This document shows, one piece after another, positions 32,879 through 44,412 of a stretch of 64,000 nucleotides of DNA (its first letter is position 1; each line of letters opens with the position of its first letter). The position numbers were made by a program, and so were the translations under genes. This DNA is from Puccinellia tenuiflora (Eukaryota; Streptophyta; Magnoliopsida; Poales; Poaceae): positions 473,287 to 537,286 of the forward strand of contig QRDG01000420.1 in assembly GCA_012064385.1 (NCBI GenBank), given 5' to 3'. Under the pieces are notes generated by a model, which ran no database searches, was not told where the DNA came from, and worked only from the letters and a program-made list of their open reading frames with translations.

Positions 32879-33789
32879 AGATCAGTAGAACTATAAAAAA
32901 TCAGTACGACCTTTTGAGTGAACAAATCGATCTTTCTTATTCCACAACGAAAGGTTGCTCCCTTCAAATTTGGCAGCTGACTTAATATCCACAATACGTT
33001 CGTCCTTCTGATCAGTAACAGTAGAAACAGATAGCTTCTTGAAAACAGTTTTTTGCTTCCAACTTCACAATATCTGAACAAGACATAAAATCCATATTTT
33101 TGACTCTAATTCCTTTATCCCTAAAGAGTGCTGTCAATAACGTTAGGAATGTGGAAGACTAGTGGATGCCGTGTATTAAGGCCCAACGGACAAAAATAAA
33201 GGAGAATAAAAGATCGGCCAAAGTAAATATACACAGAATGGTACAAACTTTGCACGAGTAGTCTACCACACATATACACTCTTCACAATATGGTAATTAC
33301 GCATTTTTTCATGAAAGCTATCAATAGATAAAAGAGACCAGTTTCTGTAAACCAAAACTCTGAAAATAAGTGTCCTTTCTGTGTCCTACAATTGATGAAC
33401 ACAAAATAAACACTCCTGGAAACTAAAGCTAACGAGTGTTGTAAGTGCAGGCAACGGAAGTGCAATACTATTAGGTAGTTGCTTATACTGAAACAATTTC
33501 TTATTCCTCACAAACTTTTTACCATATATTGTTAGACATGCTTATCTCTTCCCCTTGTTTCATCATCTACTGCTCACTCATCATGGTCCAAATACCAATT
33601 GAAAACGAGGAGTCTGTATGGATAATGCTCTATATAATATTTCAGGGTACAATTATAGGAGATCATAGAACTGTTAGGTGATTAGACGGTGTGAACATAG
33701 GAAAGTCAAATAGCTTGACAAAAACATATAACTGGACACTGGACTGCTTAATCCAAAATAGAAAAATGACAAACACGGAAATATAAATT

Positions 33790-34010
33790 GTACTTACAGA
33801 AATGCAGCAAGCACAGAACTGAAGCAGAGAGTGCACTGGGCTCTGGCATCTCAGTGAACACCATGAACATGTCCCTGAGACAGGAGCCTGTTGTGGATCC
33901 CCACCAGTGCAGTTTCCAACTTTCCATGTAGGTCTCCTGGACAGTGCACAGGGTTGAGGAGGCTCGGAAATGTTATGGCATCAGGAAAAAGCTTTGAGGC
34001 ATAGGGTATA
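33790..34010 (-). pseudogene. Possible PPR-repeat gene fragment, copy B
   Basis: Homologous to 28369-28629. The reading is interrupted by a 41-base deletion after CTTTCCATGTAGG, which removes the middle of the frame. Non-functional. Confidence 0.3.
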
Positions 34011-34019
34011 GAGTACACA

Positions 34020-35147
34020 GAGAGATTAAGACCTAAAAGAAGGGGATTGCAACAGAAATATCTAATCGCAAAGTAATTCGATCTGATGGCTACAGTACTT
34101 GAAATGATAGAAAATACTAATTAGTGTTAATTAACTGTAAGGATATATAGGACATGCTATATATCATAAGTGAGATATAATATTTGATTTGATAATGGAC
34201 ATGTGTGATGAGAAGACTTTGTATGATAATCAGCTGTGCATTAACTGAAAAAATATCATATGACAAACCTTACACATACACCAAATTTGCTACGCTAATA
34301 AATATCTATTTGAAAATTCAGTAAAAGAAAGATTCTGAGACGAACCCGAAAGGCACATAAGAGCTGAGCTGCACAGCAGAGGTACATAGCTTGTGAATGG
34401 ATAATGCATACAATGCGCCACTTAGCACAGAAAAACAACAAGAAGCACAATAATTGACTGCAAGAGATTATTATGAATTACATCGAATCCTACTTACAAA
34501 GTTTGGAATTGGAGGTAAGTTCACTCTCTCATCACTGTTACTCATACGAAAATATACATGGGACCAACAACTTACAAATGACTTAGCTACAATCATCCCT
34601 ATTACTTATACGATAATATACATGGGACCAACAACTTACAAGCTACAATCATCCCTATTACTTGTACCATAATATAAATGGGACCAACAACTTACAAGCT
34701 ACAATCAACCCCACAGGAGGCGACAGCACTCATGGAAAAGACATTGAATAAACAAAAAACACTCTTACATCATACATGGATTAGCAATTTAAAAAAATGA
34801 ATAAATACACTCTTACTCTCATAGGAACCAAAGCTCTTTATTTGTGCACACATGACCAAAAAGTTTTACTTAACATGATGAAAGACCCTTTCCTCCTACC
34901 CTCTTTATTCCCCCACCACCGTCCTCATGCCGCATCTCATCCTTACTCCCAAAATCACACGTTCCTGCAACATCCATGTCTTTCCGCCATCTTTTTTCGA
35001 AGACACCAAGGATCTTCCGAAACTCCCCATGACCAAGGCTACTCCTTATCTTTTTGTGTGGTTTTTCGTAAAAACACACGAGCTTAGTGCTAGTTAAATA
35101 GAAAGAAGCCCATGCATTACTAGACGGTTGCACAAACGTGAGAATAC
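34020..35147. other. Non-coding 3' flank of the F-box gene
   Basis: AT-rich with the ATACATGGGACCAACAACTT repeats (34553-34700). No coding signal; it may contain the 3' UTR of the F-box gene, but no poly(A) signal stands out. Confidence 0.5.
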
Positions 35148-36764
35148 TTATCCAAAAACTAGTTGAACCGGAGCAGCTGATGAAGAAACCCCGTCCATGA
35201 TGTGCTTCAGCGTGTTGTCCTTCTCCTCGTCAGTCCACGAGCGTTGCTGTGTCACCAACTCCCAGTCCCAGTGCCCCCTGCTCTGAGCATGCCCGTTCTT
35301 GAAGATAGAGACATGGTGCAATGCTGTGCATACTCCCATGATAAAATTGACAAGGTAAATCTGCCTCTCTGTTCCCCCATAACCAACCATCACAAACTCC
35401 TCCAAGTGATGGTGACGAAGCGTGGTTGGTTTCCAGCGTATCTCGTCACCAGGCTCTTCTGTGCAAGTGGCAATATGGACGTGGATGACTTCCAGGGAAG
35501 GCGCCGTCTCAAGCAGGAGGCGGGGCCATGAGATGTCCCAGGACGAAGGCACGTCGGCGACCAACAACCGCCTCAGGTTAGGCAACAACGTCGTCACTGG
35601 AGTTCTAGACGGCACGATCCATCGGTCAGGTCCACTGATCCGAACAATCAGATGCGTTACGTCCGGGATGTTTTCAAGAACAAACTCATGGTCTATCTTC
35701 AAATGTTGCTTCAGGTATTCGCGAAATCCTTGCATTGTCGACCCGAGACTCTCGGTGAGGTTAAATTTCCTGAGACAGGGGAATGAGGCGGACTCGAGGA
35801 ACACTCTATGTCCCAGGGATGCTAGGCTCTCGAGATTGGGCAGAGCCCTTAGACGTAACCGTCTGAATCTGCACTCGTTCACGACGAGCTCCCTGATTCT
35901 TGACATGGGAGCATCCACGAATATCGCCCCGCCGCTGCACCGGCAGGAGATGAGATGAAGCACCTGCAGCTGCTGGCACAAGGTGAAGACCCCCTGGTAG
36001 GTTGCCACGGGCGTCGAATCCGGTATGTCTTGCAGGACGAGCCTAGTGAGCGCGCCGTACTCGTGCAGCGGCGGGAGCACGCAGCCTCCAAGCTTGAGGC
36101 TTTGCAGGCGTGACGCGCTGGGCTCCTTGCAGAGGCCATGGCTAGCAAAGGTGTGGACCGCGCGCCGCCAGAAGATTGGCTTGGCCACAACTTGCAGCTC
36201 ATCCACCCCACAAGTGTCGATGGCCTCGGCGATGAGCCTATTCATGCATTCAGTGCTGTGTGTGACGAAGAACTCGAGCCTCAGCCTGCTGATCCTCCTC
36301 CGGCAGGCGGCGTCCAAGAAGCTCTCGACGGACCTGGTCAAGGCGCGCATGGCGCGGTGCTCGTACCTCCTGACGTTGGGCATCAGCTCTCGCGACACTT
36401 GACGCAGGTCGTACTGGAAACCAGCTTTCCCGATGACGTCGTGGAGCTGGACCCAGCGGTGGTAGCGCGGCGGGAGCATGGCGTCCACACTGAAGTCGAG
36501 GACGGGGAGCTCACGGCGGAGGCAAGCCCAGCGCTTGGACAGCGCCACGGTGCCGACCGCCGTCCGGATGTCGAGGCGGCTCAGGACCAAAAGGAGGAGA
36601 TCGTCGGAGAGGGCGCTGATCCGGTCGCCGCCTCGCGGACGCCGCCGGCGACCCATCGCGGTCCTGGCCATGAGTGAGCCGCCTCCAGCTGCGCGACGAA
36701 CCGAGTAGCGAGTAGATATTGCAGACTCGAGGCCGCGGCGGCGATTAAGTAGAGCTGCCGGCAT
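35148..36764 (-). CDS. F-box/LRR-type protein, intact
   Basis: A single 538-residue frame. An N-terminal F-box reads DRISALSDDLLLLVLSRLD followed by RTAVGTVALSKRWACLRREL (about residues 46-90), the pattern that binds SKP1 in SCF ubiquitin ligases. Downstream LRR-like segments follow (LQSLKLGGCVL, LTRLVLQDI, LQVLHLISC, LNLT-type repeats) and a C-terminal region around PSLEVIHVHIATC, as in the large FBL/FBD class of grasses that chooses substrates. The start may be the Met at 36671 (MARTAMGRRRR) giving 507 residues; the upstream 31 residues are basic and atypical. No intron is apparent. Substrate unknown. Broken paralogue at 29799-31240. Confidence 0.85.
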   Translation of the reverse strand: MPAALLNRRRGLESAISTRYSVRRAAGGGSLMARTAMGRRRRPRGGDRISALSDDLLLLVLSRLDIRTAVGTVALSKRWACLRRELPVLDFSVDAMLPPRYHRWVQLHDVIGKAGFQYDLRQVSRELMPNVRRYEHRAMRALTRSVESFLDAACRRRISRLRLEFFVTHSTECMNRLIAEAIDTCGVDELQVVAKPIFWRRAVHTFASHGLCKEPSASRLQSLKLGGCVLPPLHEYGALTRLVLQDIPDSTPVATYQGVFTLCQQLQVLHLISCRCSGGAIFVDAPMSRIRELVVNECRFRRLRLRALPNLESLASLGHRVFLESASFPCLRKFNLTESLGSTMQGFREYLKQHLKIDHEFVLENIPDVTHLIVRISGPDRWIVPSRTPVTTLLPNLRRLLVADVPSSWDISWPRLLLETAPSLEVIHVHIATCTEEPGDEIRWKPTTLRHHHLEEFVMVGYGGTERQIYLVNFIMGVCTALHHVSIFKNGHAQSRGHWDWELVTQQRSWTDEEKDNTLKHIMDGVSSSAAPVQLVFG

Positions 36765-36771
36765 CCCTACA

Positions 36772-38225
36772 CTGGAACCTCTCCGGATTCAGATCGAGAA
36801 GTTTGTGTGGGTCAACGAGCCGGAATCGGGATCGATGGTCCAAAAACGCGACCAGAGACCGGAGTAGAAACGGAAGAGGAATCCGAGAGAGGCGAGCACT
36901 GCCGTCGCCCAGACGAGGAGTGGGACTCGGGAACGGAGCGCCGCCTGCAAGAAGAGAGGTGGGATCTGGGGACGGAGCGCCGGTACGTGTGTGTGCGGGA
37001 AATAGAACGGCTCAGTAGGGTGGGGGACTGGGGAGTAGCATTCCTCAGTCGATTGTACAGTAATCTTACGGTTCATATTTTGTTTTTAAAGTGGGTCGTA
37101 CGGTTAATCTTATGGCCGTTCTGTTTGTTGTGGGCTTTGACTTTTTCTCAAAGGCAACATGGGTCTTGCCCAAGGCCCAACTGGACGTTATATTTGACTG
37201 CTGCACTGGTTTAGGCTCTTCATTTCCTTGTTTTCGGCTGGACCTTTTGAATATTCAGCAAACCTTTGCTCTCTACGTGCATCAATCAGTTAAATTCAAA
37301 AAAACAAAAAAATCTTACATCAATAACTTTTTAATTTCCTAAAAAATAATCACTTTGAAATGTCTTTCTTGTAAAAAAGAAGTGGGTAATACTTCCCCCC
37401 TCATCTTTATAGTGAAATTGGATTAAGCGAGTGCATCAAATGATATCGAACTATATAAAGGATCAGAGTTGGGGAGAGCCAGATTAAATGACATGGTCAA
37501 AGCCACTTTCCCATATTTCTAAACTGAACATTGGAATGGCTTTGTTTATGAATGGAACATGAGCAGCTAGTGCTGCCCACAGTGGCGGACCCAGGATTTG
37601 GGTATGACGATGGCTAGTTTTAATCCCAAAAACCATGTAAAAATATTAATTTTATTATGGAAATTGGAAAAATATTTTATTGGGTCAAGATGAGTTATGC
37701 ACCTCCAATAGCAAATTGTCAAATTGTAATGCTGACTGAAAATACTCTGGTGACACCGGCCTTAATAAATATGTCTTAAATCTCTTTGTTCCTTCCTGTT
37801 CTTTCTAATCATATTGAATACGACCAATCCATAGTCGGCTAGACCTAACTTTGGCAACTTTAGGACAAGGATTGAATCTCCCTTCTTTAGGGACCAGACT
37901 TACTATGAAAAGTAAAGAACTTACCTAGCCGGAGGGGATGTAAGAAGCCAGCCAGTTAGAGGCGATTAGCTGATGAAGTGGCGCAGGCGTTAAGCGCTGG
38001 TGAGGCGATGCGTGGGCAATGACAGCAGCACTTTCGCATGGTTATGGTATATTAGATCACGAACGGTGCGTCAGCACGATCAAGTTGACAAGGCGACACC
38101 GCGCGATTTGGTCGAGGGCTCTAGGGGACGACATAAACACTTTTTTTTACTTTTGAGCAACCGGTTATGAATGGGTAATGCCCTTTTCTTGTTCGAGGAA
38201 ATAAATAGGGCAAACGAGGTAGCCA
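36772..38225. other. Upstream region of the F-box gene; no further gene seen
   Basis: GC-balanced to 37020, then AT-rich. No clear TATA box for the F-box gene could be fixed. CAGTGGCGGACCCAGGATTT at 37580 looks like a transposon end but lacks a partner. Remaining stretch has no coding signal. Confidence 0.45.
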
Positions 38226-38329
38226 GTTATGGCCGCACGGGTGAAAACGTATAACATATGCGACCGAATCCATGCCTGGCTGCCTTGCACAAACACTATA
38301 TCTCGCCCGCAGGGAGACAACCGCACAAA

Positions 38330-39250
38330 CCGGCCCATATTGGACTGTTTTTTTTACTTTTGTTTGTTTTTCCTGTTTTTCATTTTTGTTTTTTTTTCTG
38401 TTTTTATATCTTTTCCTTTTTCTCGTATTTTACAAAAATGAATATTTTTCAAATCTGTATATATTTTAAAAATGAACAATTTCAAGATTTGAACCTTTTT
38501 TAAAAATTATTTTTCAAAATATGAATATTTTTAATTTTGAACATTTTAAAATGTACTATTTTAAAATATGAACCGTTTTTAAAAACAATTCATTTTTTCA
38601 AAAATTTATTTTTGGCTCACCGATATTTTTGGTTCACTATTATTCTTGGTTCACCCGAATTTTAGTTTTCTTTTTGGTTCACTATTATTTTCGGGTCGCT
38701 CGTATTTTTGGTTCACTATTATTTTCTATTCACCGAATTTTGGTTTTTTCGGTTCACTATTATTTTCGGTTCACATGCATTTTTGGTTCACTATTATTTT
38801 CGGTTCACCCAAATTTTTATTCACTATTATTTTTTATTCACCCGAATTTTGGTTCCTTTTCGGTCACTATTATTTCAGTTCACAGGCATCTTTGGTTCAC
38901 TATTATTTTTGGTTCACCCGAAGTTTTGTTCAATACTATTTTCGGTTCACTCGAATGTTGGTTCCTTTTCTGTTCCCTATTATTTTCTATTCACCGAACA
39001 TTTTTGGTTTCCTATTGTATTATTTTGGTTCACTATTATTTTTAGTTTACCTGTAATCTCGGTTCTACCGAATTTAGCTTTTTAAAATGGTTCATATTAT
39101 AAAAATATTCATTTTAGAATGGTTCCAATTTTTAAATGGTTCATCGTTAAAAACCATTTTGAAATATATTCACTTTTAAAATGGTTCAAATTTTTGAAAA
39201 AAAAATCAGATTTGAAATATTGATATTTATAAAAATACTAAGATTTAAAA
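38330..39250. repeat. T-rich and GGTTCACTATTATTTT repeat region
   Basis: From 38625 to 39060 variants of TTTTTGGTTCACTATTATTT and TTCGGTTCACCCGAATTTT alternate at least ten times with irregular spacing. Both sides are T- or A-rich with ATTTTAAAATGGTTCA variants. Frames rich in Phe, Tyr and His are artefacts of this repeat. Probably part of a degraded transposon. Confidence 0.75.
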
Positions 39251-39762
39251 AAAGGAAAAATAAACACACGAAACACAAAGAGAAATCAAATATAAAGAAA
39301 AACAGGAAATAAAGAACGATAGAAAACCGTACGTGGCCGGCCCATGTGAAGCGTACGAGGGTGTGGGCAAGCTGGTGCACCACCTCGCTCAAAGTGACAT
39401 ATAGGGCGACCCCTGCCTTGTAGGGCTAGTAAGACTAACCCTGCTCTGCCGAAAGACACATGCTGGACTGGGGCTATTTCTGTAATTTCCTTGAAATTAA
39501 TAATAGTACTACATGTATCGCATGGGTCACGACCTTGTGTGCCTCTAGCATCCCATAAGAATGATAAGCTACGAATGTGGTGCAACTATTAGGATTTCTG
39601 ATCATAAGAAGAATTTCATTGCGGCTTCGAGTACACATAGTGAAAATTCTACTAAATTAATGAACCACCTCGGTGGATTTGGTATTGCTTTGGAGGTCGA
39701 TAGTTGAGTGGCTACTCAGGCCCATTTTCATGGGTGAACCTGAGTACATACACTTGTAGATG
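39251..39762. other. Non-coding sequence left of the Athila-type insertion
   Basis: No gene seen. The last part, up to CACTTGTAGATG, continues on the other side of the insertion at 49393. Confidence 0.5.
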
Positions 39763-39767
39763 GCCAC

Positions 39768-41038
39768 TGATCGGTTGTGGTTTAGGGGGGGTTTTGTCGT
39801 TCTCTCCACAGGATCAAAATCTTATTGGTGCTTTTCTTTTCCAGAAGCTTGGCACAACGAAAAGGTGGGTTGGTGCTTTACGGATCTAGGCTAGTTCTTG
39901 CGGATCAAGCAACAGTAAATAAAAAACGGGGTGACAGCAAAGGGGAGGCTAAGGAAGATCTCGCGGACAGCAAATGGGAGGCTAAGGAGATCTCACGGAC
40001 AGCAAAGGGGAGGCTAGGAAGAGTGGATCGTCAAACATAAACAAAACTCAAAACTTCAGCAAGGTGGAGGCTAAGGAAGAATCAACAAACACATAACATG
40101 AACAGCAGCAAAGGGGGCTAGGAAGCGTTCACAAGCAACAAAGTCACAGCACGATTACAAGGTTCACACAAACAGAGCGGTTCAGAGAGTTACAGAGATA
40201 TTTTCACCGAAGGGGTTGGAGAGGATCGAATCAGTTCGTCGCGGTGGCAGCAGAGGAAGCAGAGGCGGGAGGCTAAGGAAGATACAGACGAAGTAGAAGC
40301 AAGGAAGTAGACAGGGACAGATACGGATCAAGGGCTTCTTCTTTCCTCTCTTTCCTCGCGGATCGTCTTCGCCATGCTTCTCCAAAGTTCTTCCTTGTTC
40401 TTCGGTTCTTGGATCTGGTGGATGCGGTGGAGTGGAGTTGTTCGGATGCCGAGCTCTCTTCTTCTTGGACAAGGAAGCCGCTTTATAGGCGCTGCAGAAG
40501 TGGCGAGAAGGCCGCGGCTACGGAAGTGGCGAGGGCCGTAGTCGATGCGTGGTTGGTGGCGAGGCAGGAACTTCCGCCGTCGCTTTTCAGCTTTTTTGCC
40601 CGGGCGCACATGGTCTGCTCCTCCTTATCACCTTTTTGACTCTTCTGGTTTCTTCTCCTCCAAGTTGGTCGATTGCCTCCTTGCTGATTCAAACGCGTGC
40701 GCAGCGCAAGGGAGATACGCTCGCTTACTTCTCTTCTGGCTTCGAGAGGCTCCCTCGCGAGGCATTCATCCTCACGAAGCAAAACCCTCGCGAGGCCTTT
40801 TTCCTCGCGAAGCAAAACCCTCGCGAGGCCTTTTTCCTCGCGAAGCGTCAAGTCCTCTGGAGGCGTCTTCTAAGCAATAAATTGAGTTGGAGATGAAGAA
40901 ATATGTGCCTTGGCGCACTGATCTGCAAAAAGTGGATAACTGATGTAAAAAGCATTTAAAACCTTGACTGAACTTCTCAAATATGAGCAGATTTGGGGTT
41001 TTGGATGTCGAAAAGATGTGCATAATTCAGAGTGATCA
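39768..41038 (-). repeat. 3' LTR of Athila-type element
   Basis: Contains TATA box (minus, CTATAAAG, 40481-40488), a 34-base AAGGGGAGGCTAAGGAAGAT repeat near 39935-40015, and a TCGCGA motif cluster at 40745-40856. Confidence 0.95.
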
Positions 41039-42149
41039 AACCCCCAGACCCAACCTTTGCTTGTCCCCAAGTAAAACAGATAAGATGAAAACGGTGCTCA
41101 ACTTCTGCATACCCAGTAGTTCATACATATTGGATTCAAAGCAGTTTCTCCATACCTGGTTGCAATCTCTAGTTCAGAGTCAAGTTTCAATTAACAACTT
41201 TTATATATGTCTCAGTTCAGATACTTTTCGATTACCTAGATAAGACATTGGCAGGGAAATCAAATGAAGTGATCCATGAAATAGCCATGAGTGTTAAGTA
41301 AATGCAAAGTCAGTGCTTCACCTAACTACCATTCCCGAGAACATAGTAGGCTAATGCAAAAATTAAAGATGGGTTAGGGTCATTGTTACTTGTCAGATTC
41401 TTTCAGTTAGTACTTCACAGGTTACAATCCTGAGATCATAACTGCTAATGCAAAAATTTGCTTTCAAAATACTTGCTTCAAGTTAGTTTTACTGTTAGTG
41501 CTTCACATACCACCATCCCGAGATACTGGTAGCTAATGCAGAAATGCAGTTAAAACATGGCTCTTCGAGGATCAACTTATTCAATTTCAGAGCCACTTGC
41601 ATTATGAAGGTATTCCAACAGATCTGAGCAGAGACATATATGAACTTCGTTTTGATACATGACTCTAACACAAGAGTTTGCAAGCATTATAGGCAGAAAC
41701 ACTGCAAGATTCTCAATAGCATGAAAGATTGTTTAGGCAAAATTAAGCACTCCAAGAAACTTTTACTCGACAAGCAACTTAAAAAATAGATAGAAAATTT
41801 GTAATCATGGCATAGCAATGATATTTATGGTTGTAACAGGATTTGTGAATTGGAATGTGTTCACCTGGTTTAAGGGTCGAATCCTCGAGAAGCATTGTTC
41901 GCGAAGCAAAACCCTCGCGAAGCCTTTTTTTCTCGCGAAGCATCAAGCCCTCGAGAAGCTTTATCTTGAAGTAGAATCCCTCGAGAGGCCTTTTTCCTCT
42001 CGAAGCGACTTTATACTCTTTGCTTGCAGGGATCTCTGCCAACCCACTTCACTCTCTTTTATTTAACAATCTGAAAATCAAAACAACAAACAAAAAGGAA
42101 AAGGAACACACAAAACAAAAATAACTCTTGAAGGGAAATAATATATAAA
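41039..42149 (-). other. 3' untranslated region and polypurine tract of Athila-type element
   Basis: Beside the LTR the minus strand reads GGTTGGGTCTGGGGGTT, the purine-rich tract. The rest is AT-rich without domains. A TCGCGA/TCGAGA motif cluster lies at 41875-42006. Confidence 0.7.
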
Positions 42150-42958
42150 AAGGATATCAGGCTGCCTCCCGATGAGCGCTTGTTTAAGGTCACGAGCCTG
42201 ACCGTAGCTCCTCACTGCTTCAGAGGATGCATTGGGTACATCCTCTGACTCGTCATTCTCGCTTTCTTCAAGATCTTCAATGTCAATCTTCTCTCCTGCT
42301 AGGTAATGCTTCAGTCTCTAACCATTTACCTTGAAGGTACCTGCTGATGTGGTCTGGACTTCGAAAGCACCATTTCCAAGTCCTTCTTCACTATGCAAGG
42401 ACCAAACCATCTTGACTTGAATTTTCCAGCAAACAGATGCAACTTGGAGTCATATACCAACACTTGCTGTCCAATGCTGAACTCCTTCCTGAGGATATGT
42501 TTGTCATGTCATTTCTTGGTATTTTCCTTGTAAATCTTGGAACTCTCATATGCATCATGCCTCAGCTCTTCAAGCTCACACATCTGCAGTTTCCTTGCAC
42601 TTCCAGCTTTCTTCATGTCGAGGTTTAGTTTTCTAATAGCCCATTGAGCTCTGTGCTCTAACTCGACAGGCAAATGGCATGCTTTACCATATACAAGCCT
42701 GAAGGGTGACATTCCAATAGGTGTCTTGTATCCAGTTCTGTATGCCCACAAGGTATCAGGCAATTTCAGGGACCAATCTGCTCTACACTTGGACACAACC
42801 TTTTCAAGGATCTGCTTAATTTCTCTATTGGATAACTCAACTTGTCCATTGGCCTGAGGATGGTAGGGTGTAGTAACTTTGTGATTCTTCACACCATACG
42901 TGCTCAACAGCTTCTCTAGCTGTTCATTGTTGACGTGGGCTCCTACATCACTGATCAC
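42150..42958 (-). pseudogene. Athila-type integrase C-terminal part
   Basis: The frame 42509-42958 has [10 protein letters not shown] (second Asp), [19 protein letters not shown] (catalytic Glu) and [24 protein letters not shown] near 42509 follows ENTKK; further left, [20 protein letters not shown] and a stop within VNG-RLKHYLAGE show the integrase tail continuing to about 42150. Confidence 0.85.
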
Positions 42959-43971
42959 AACTCTGGGAACTCCAATCTGGGGAAAATTACAGTTTTGAAT
43001 AGCTTGCAGACTGACTTGGAATCTACACTGACAGTTGGTACCGCTTCAACCCATTTGGACACATAGTCTACTGCTACAAGGATATACTTGAAACCTCGAG
43101 AGGAAGGTAGAGGTCCAACAAAATCAACTCCCCATACATCAAACAGTTCAACTTCAAGAATGCCTTGCTGAGGCATTTCATTCCTTCTCGAGATTTTCCC
43201 AGTTCTCTGGCATGGATCACACTGCTTGACAAAATCATGAACATCTTTGAACAGGCTAGGCCAATAAAATCCAGCTTGAAGGATCTTTGCTTGAGTTTTC
43301 ATTACCCCAGCGTGGCCTCCATACATGCCAGAATGACATTGGAACATCACATCATGAGTTTCTTCAGAGGGCACACATCTCCTCACTATACCATCTGCAC
43401 AATGCTTGTAGAGGAATGGTTCATCCCAGTAATAGCTCTTGGCTTCATGCATGAATTTCTTTTTCTGCTGGTAAGACAAATCAGCTGGCATAATTTTACA
43501 CTCTAGGTAATTCACAATGTCAGCATACCATGGAGTCTTGGCTTCTCGCGAGACGTCGACCCTCGCGAGGCATCCCTCGCGAAGCATTTCCTCGCGAAGC
43601 ATATCTCGCGAAGCATCTCCTCGCGAAGCTTGAAGGGTTAGATCGTCATGAGGCCTCCCTCGCGAGGCTTCAGGAAGCCCTCGCGAAGCATTTACTCCCA
43701 TCAGTTGCTCTCCAGGGATGCTGTCTTCTATTTTTCTAGTTTCAGAGCAACTTATTCTTGACAAATGATCAGCTACCACATTCTCAGAGCCTTTCTTATC
43801 CTTGATCTCAATATCAAACTCTTGAAGCAGGAGAATCCATCTGATTAGCCTTGGCTTGGCATCCTTCTTGCTGACAAGATATCTTATTGCTGCATGATCA
43901 GTGAAGACAGTACATTTGTGCCCAACTAGATAAGGTCTGAACTTGTCAAATGCAAATACCACGGCAAGCAA
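42955..43971 (-). pseudogene. Athila-type RNase H end and integrase N-term
   Basis: 338 residues. It starts [20 protein letters not shown] (RNase H end), [13 protein letters not shown], then a linker where TCGCGA-derived peptides occupy about 45 residues ([12 protein letters not shown] ... [15 protein letters not shown]). Integrase follows: the HHCC finger is [10 protein letters not shown] ... CDPCQRTG, and the first catalytic Asp is in WGVDFVGPL. The frame is lost near 42957, before the second Asp. Confidence 0.88.
43540..43695. repeat. TCGCGA palindromic motif cluster in pol
   Basis: At least eight copies of CCTCGCGAGGC or CCTCGCGAAGC-type blocks within 155 bases, spaced about 14-27 bases, in frame with pol between RNase H and integrase. 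Related clusters: 40745-40856, 41875-42006, 45325-45395, 46285-46360, 49097-49200. Confidence 0.9.
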
Positions 43972-44405
43972 TTCTTTTCGGTGGTGGAGTAGTTGATCTG
44001 AGCATCATCTAGAGTTTTGCTGGCATAGTGGATCACATGCTGAGCTTTCCCTTTTCTCTGGCCCAGAACTGCTCCAACTGCAAAATCACTTGCATCACAC
44101 ATCAACTCAAAGGGTAGGGTCCAATCTGGAGGCTGCACAATTGGAGCAGAAATAAGAGCTTGCTTCAATTAATTAAAGGCCTTCAGACAAGCTTCATCAA
44201 AGTGGAATTTGACATCTTGACTGAGCAGTTTGGTTAGAGGCTTTGCAATGCTAGAGAAATCCTTAATGAATCTCCTGTAAAATCCAGCATGTCCAAGGAA
44301 ACTCTGTATTCCTTTTACATTTTCAGGGGGTGGTAACTTAGCAATCACATCAACTTTTGATTTATCCACTTCAATGCCTCTGGAGGATATCAGATGTCCA
44401 AGCAC
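43926..44405 (-). pseudogene. Athila-type RT C-term and RNase H
   Basis: In another frame: GHLISSRGIEVDKSKVDVI (RT connection), an in-frame TAA near 44167, then RNase H with FELMCDASDFAVGAVLGQ and YSTTEKN. The expected continuation [16 protein letters not shown] is in a third frame after about 43975. Confidence 0.85.
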
Positions 44406-44412
44406 AATACCT

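Larger units (their letters stand above)
32879..36655 (-). repeat. Segmental duplication, copy B
   Basis: The partner of 25084-32326 in direct orientation, without the insertions. It provides empty sites for the Helitron (33580/33581) and for the organelle-like insert (near 36598). It has its own 41-base deletion near 33929. Confidence 0.9.

Noticed and set aside
36789..37076. Minus-strand frame of 95 residues upstream of the F-box gene
   Set aside because: No homology signal and no shared frame or splice site with the F-box gene; probably chance.
37580..37600. CAGTGGCGGACCCAGGATTT as a hAT-like terminal inverted repeat
   Set aside because: No inverted partner and no 8-bp duplication were found downstream, so no element can be delimited.
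38871..39060. Inverted copies as a possible long hairpin
   Set aside because: The repeats are in the same orientation; no stem could be drawn.
38629..39085. Three overlapping frames of 125-138 residues with repeated YYF and FGSL
   Set aside because: They are translations of the GGTTCACTATTATTTT repeat.
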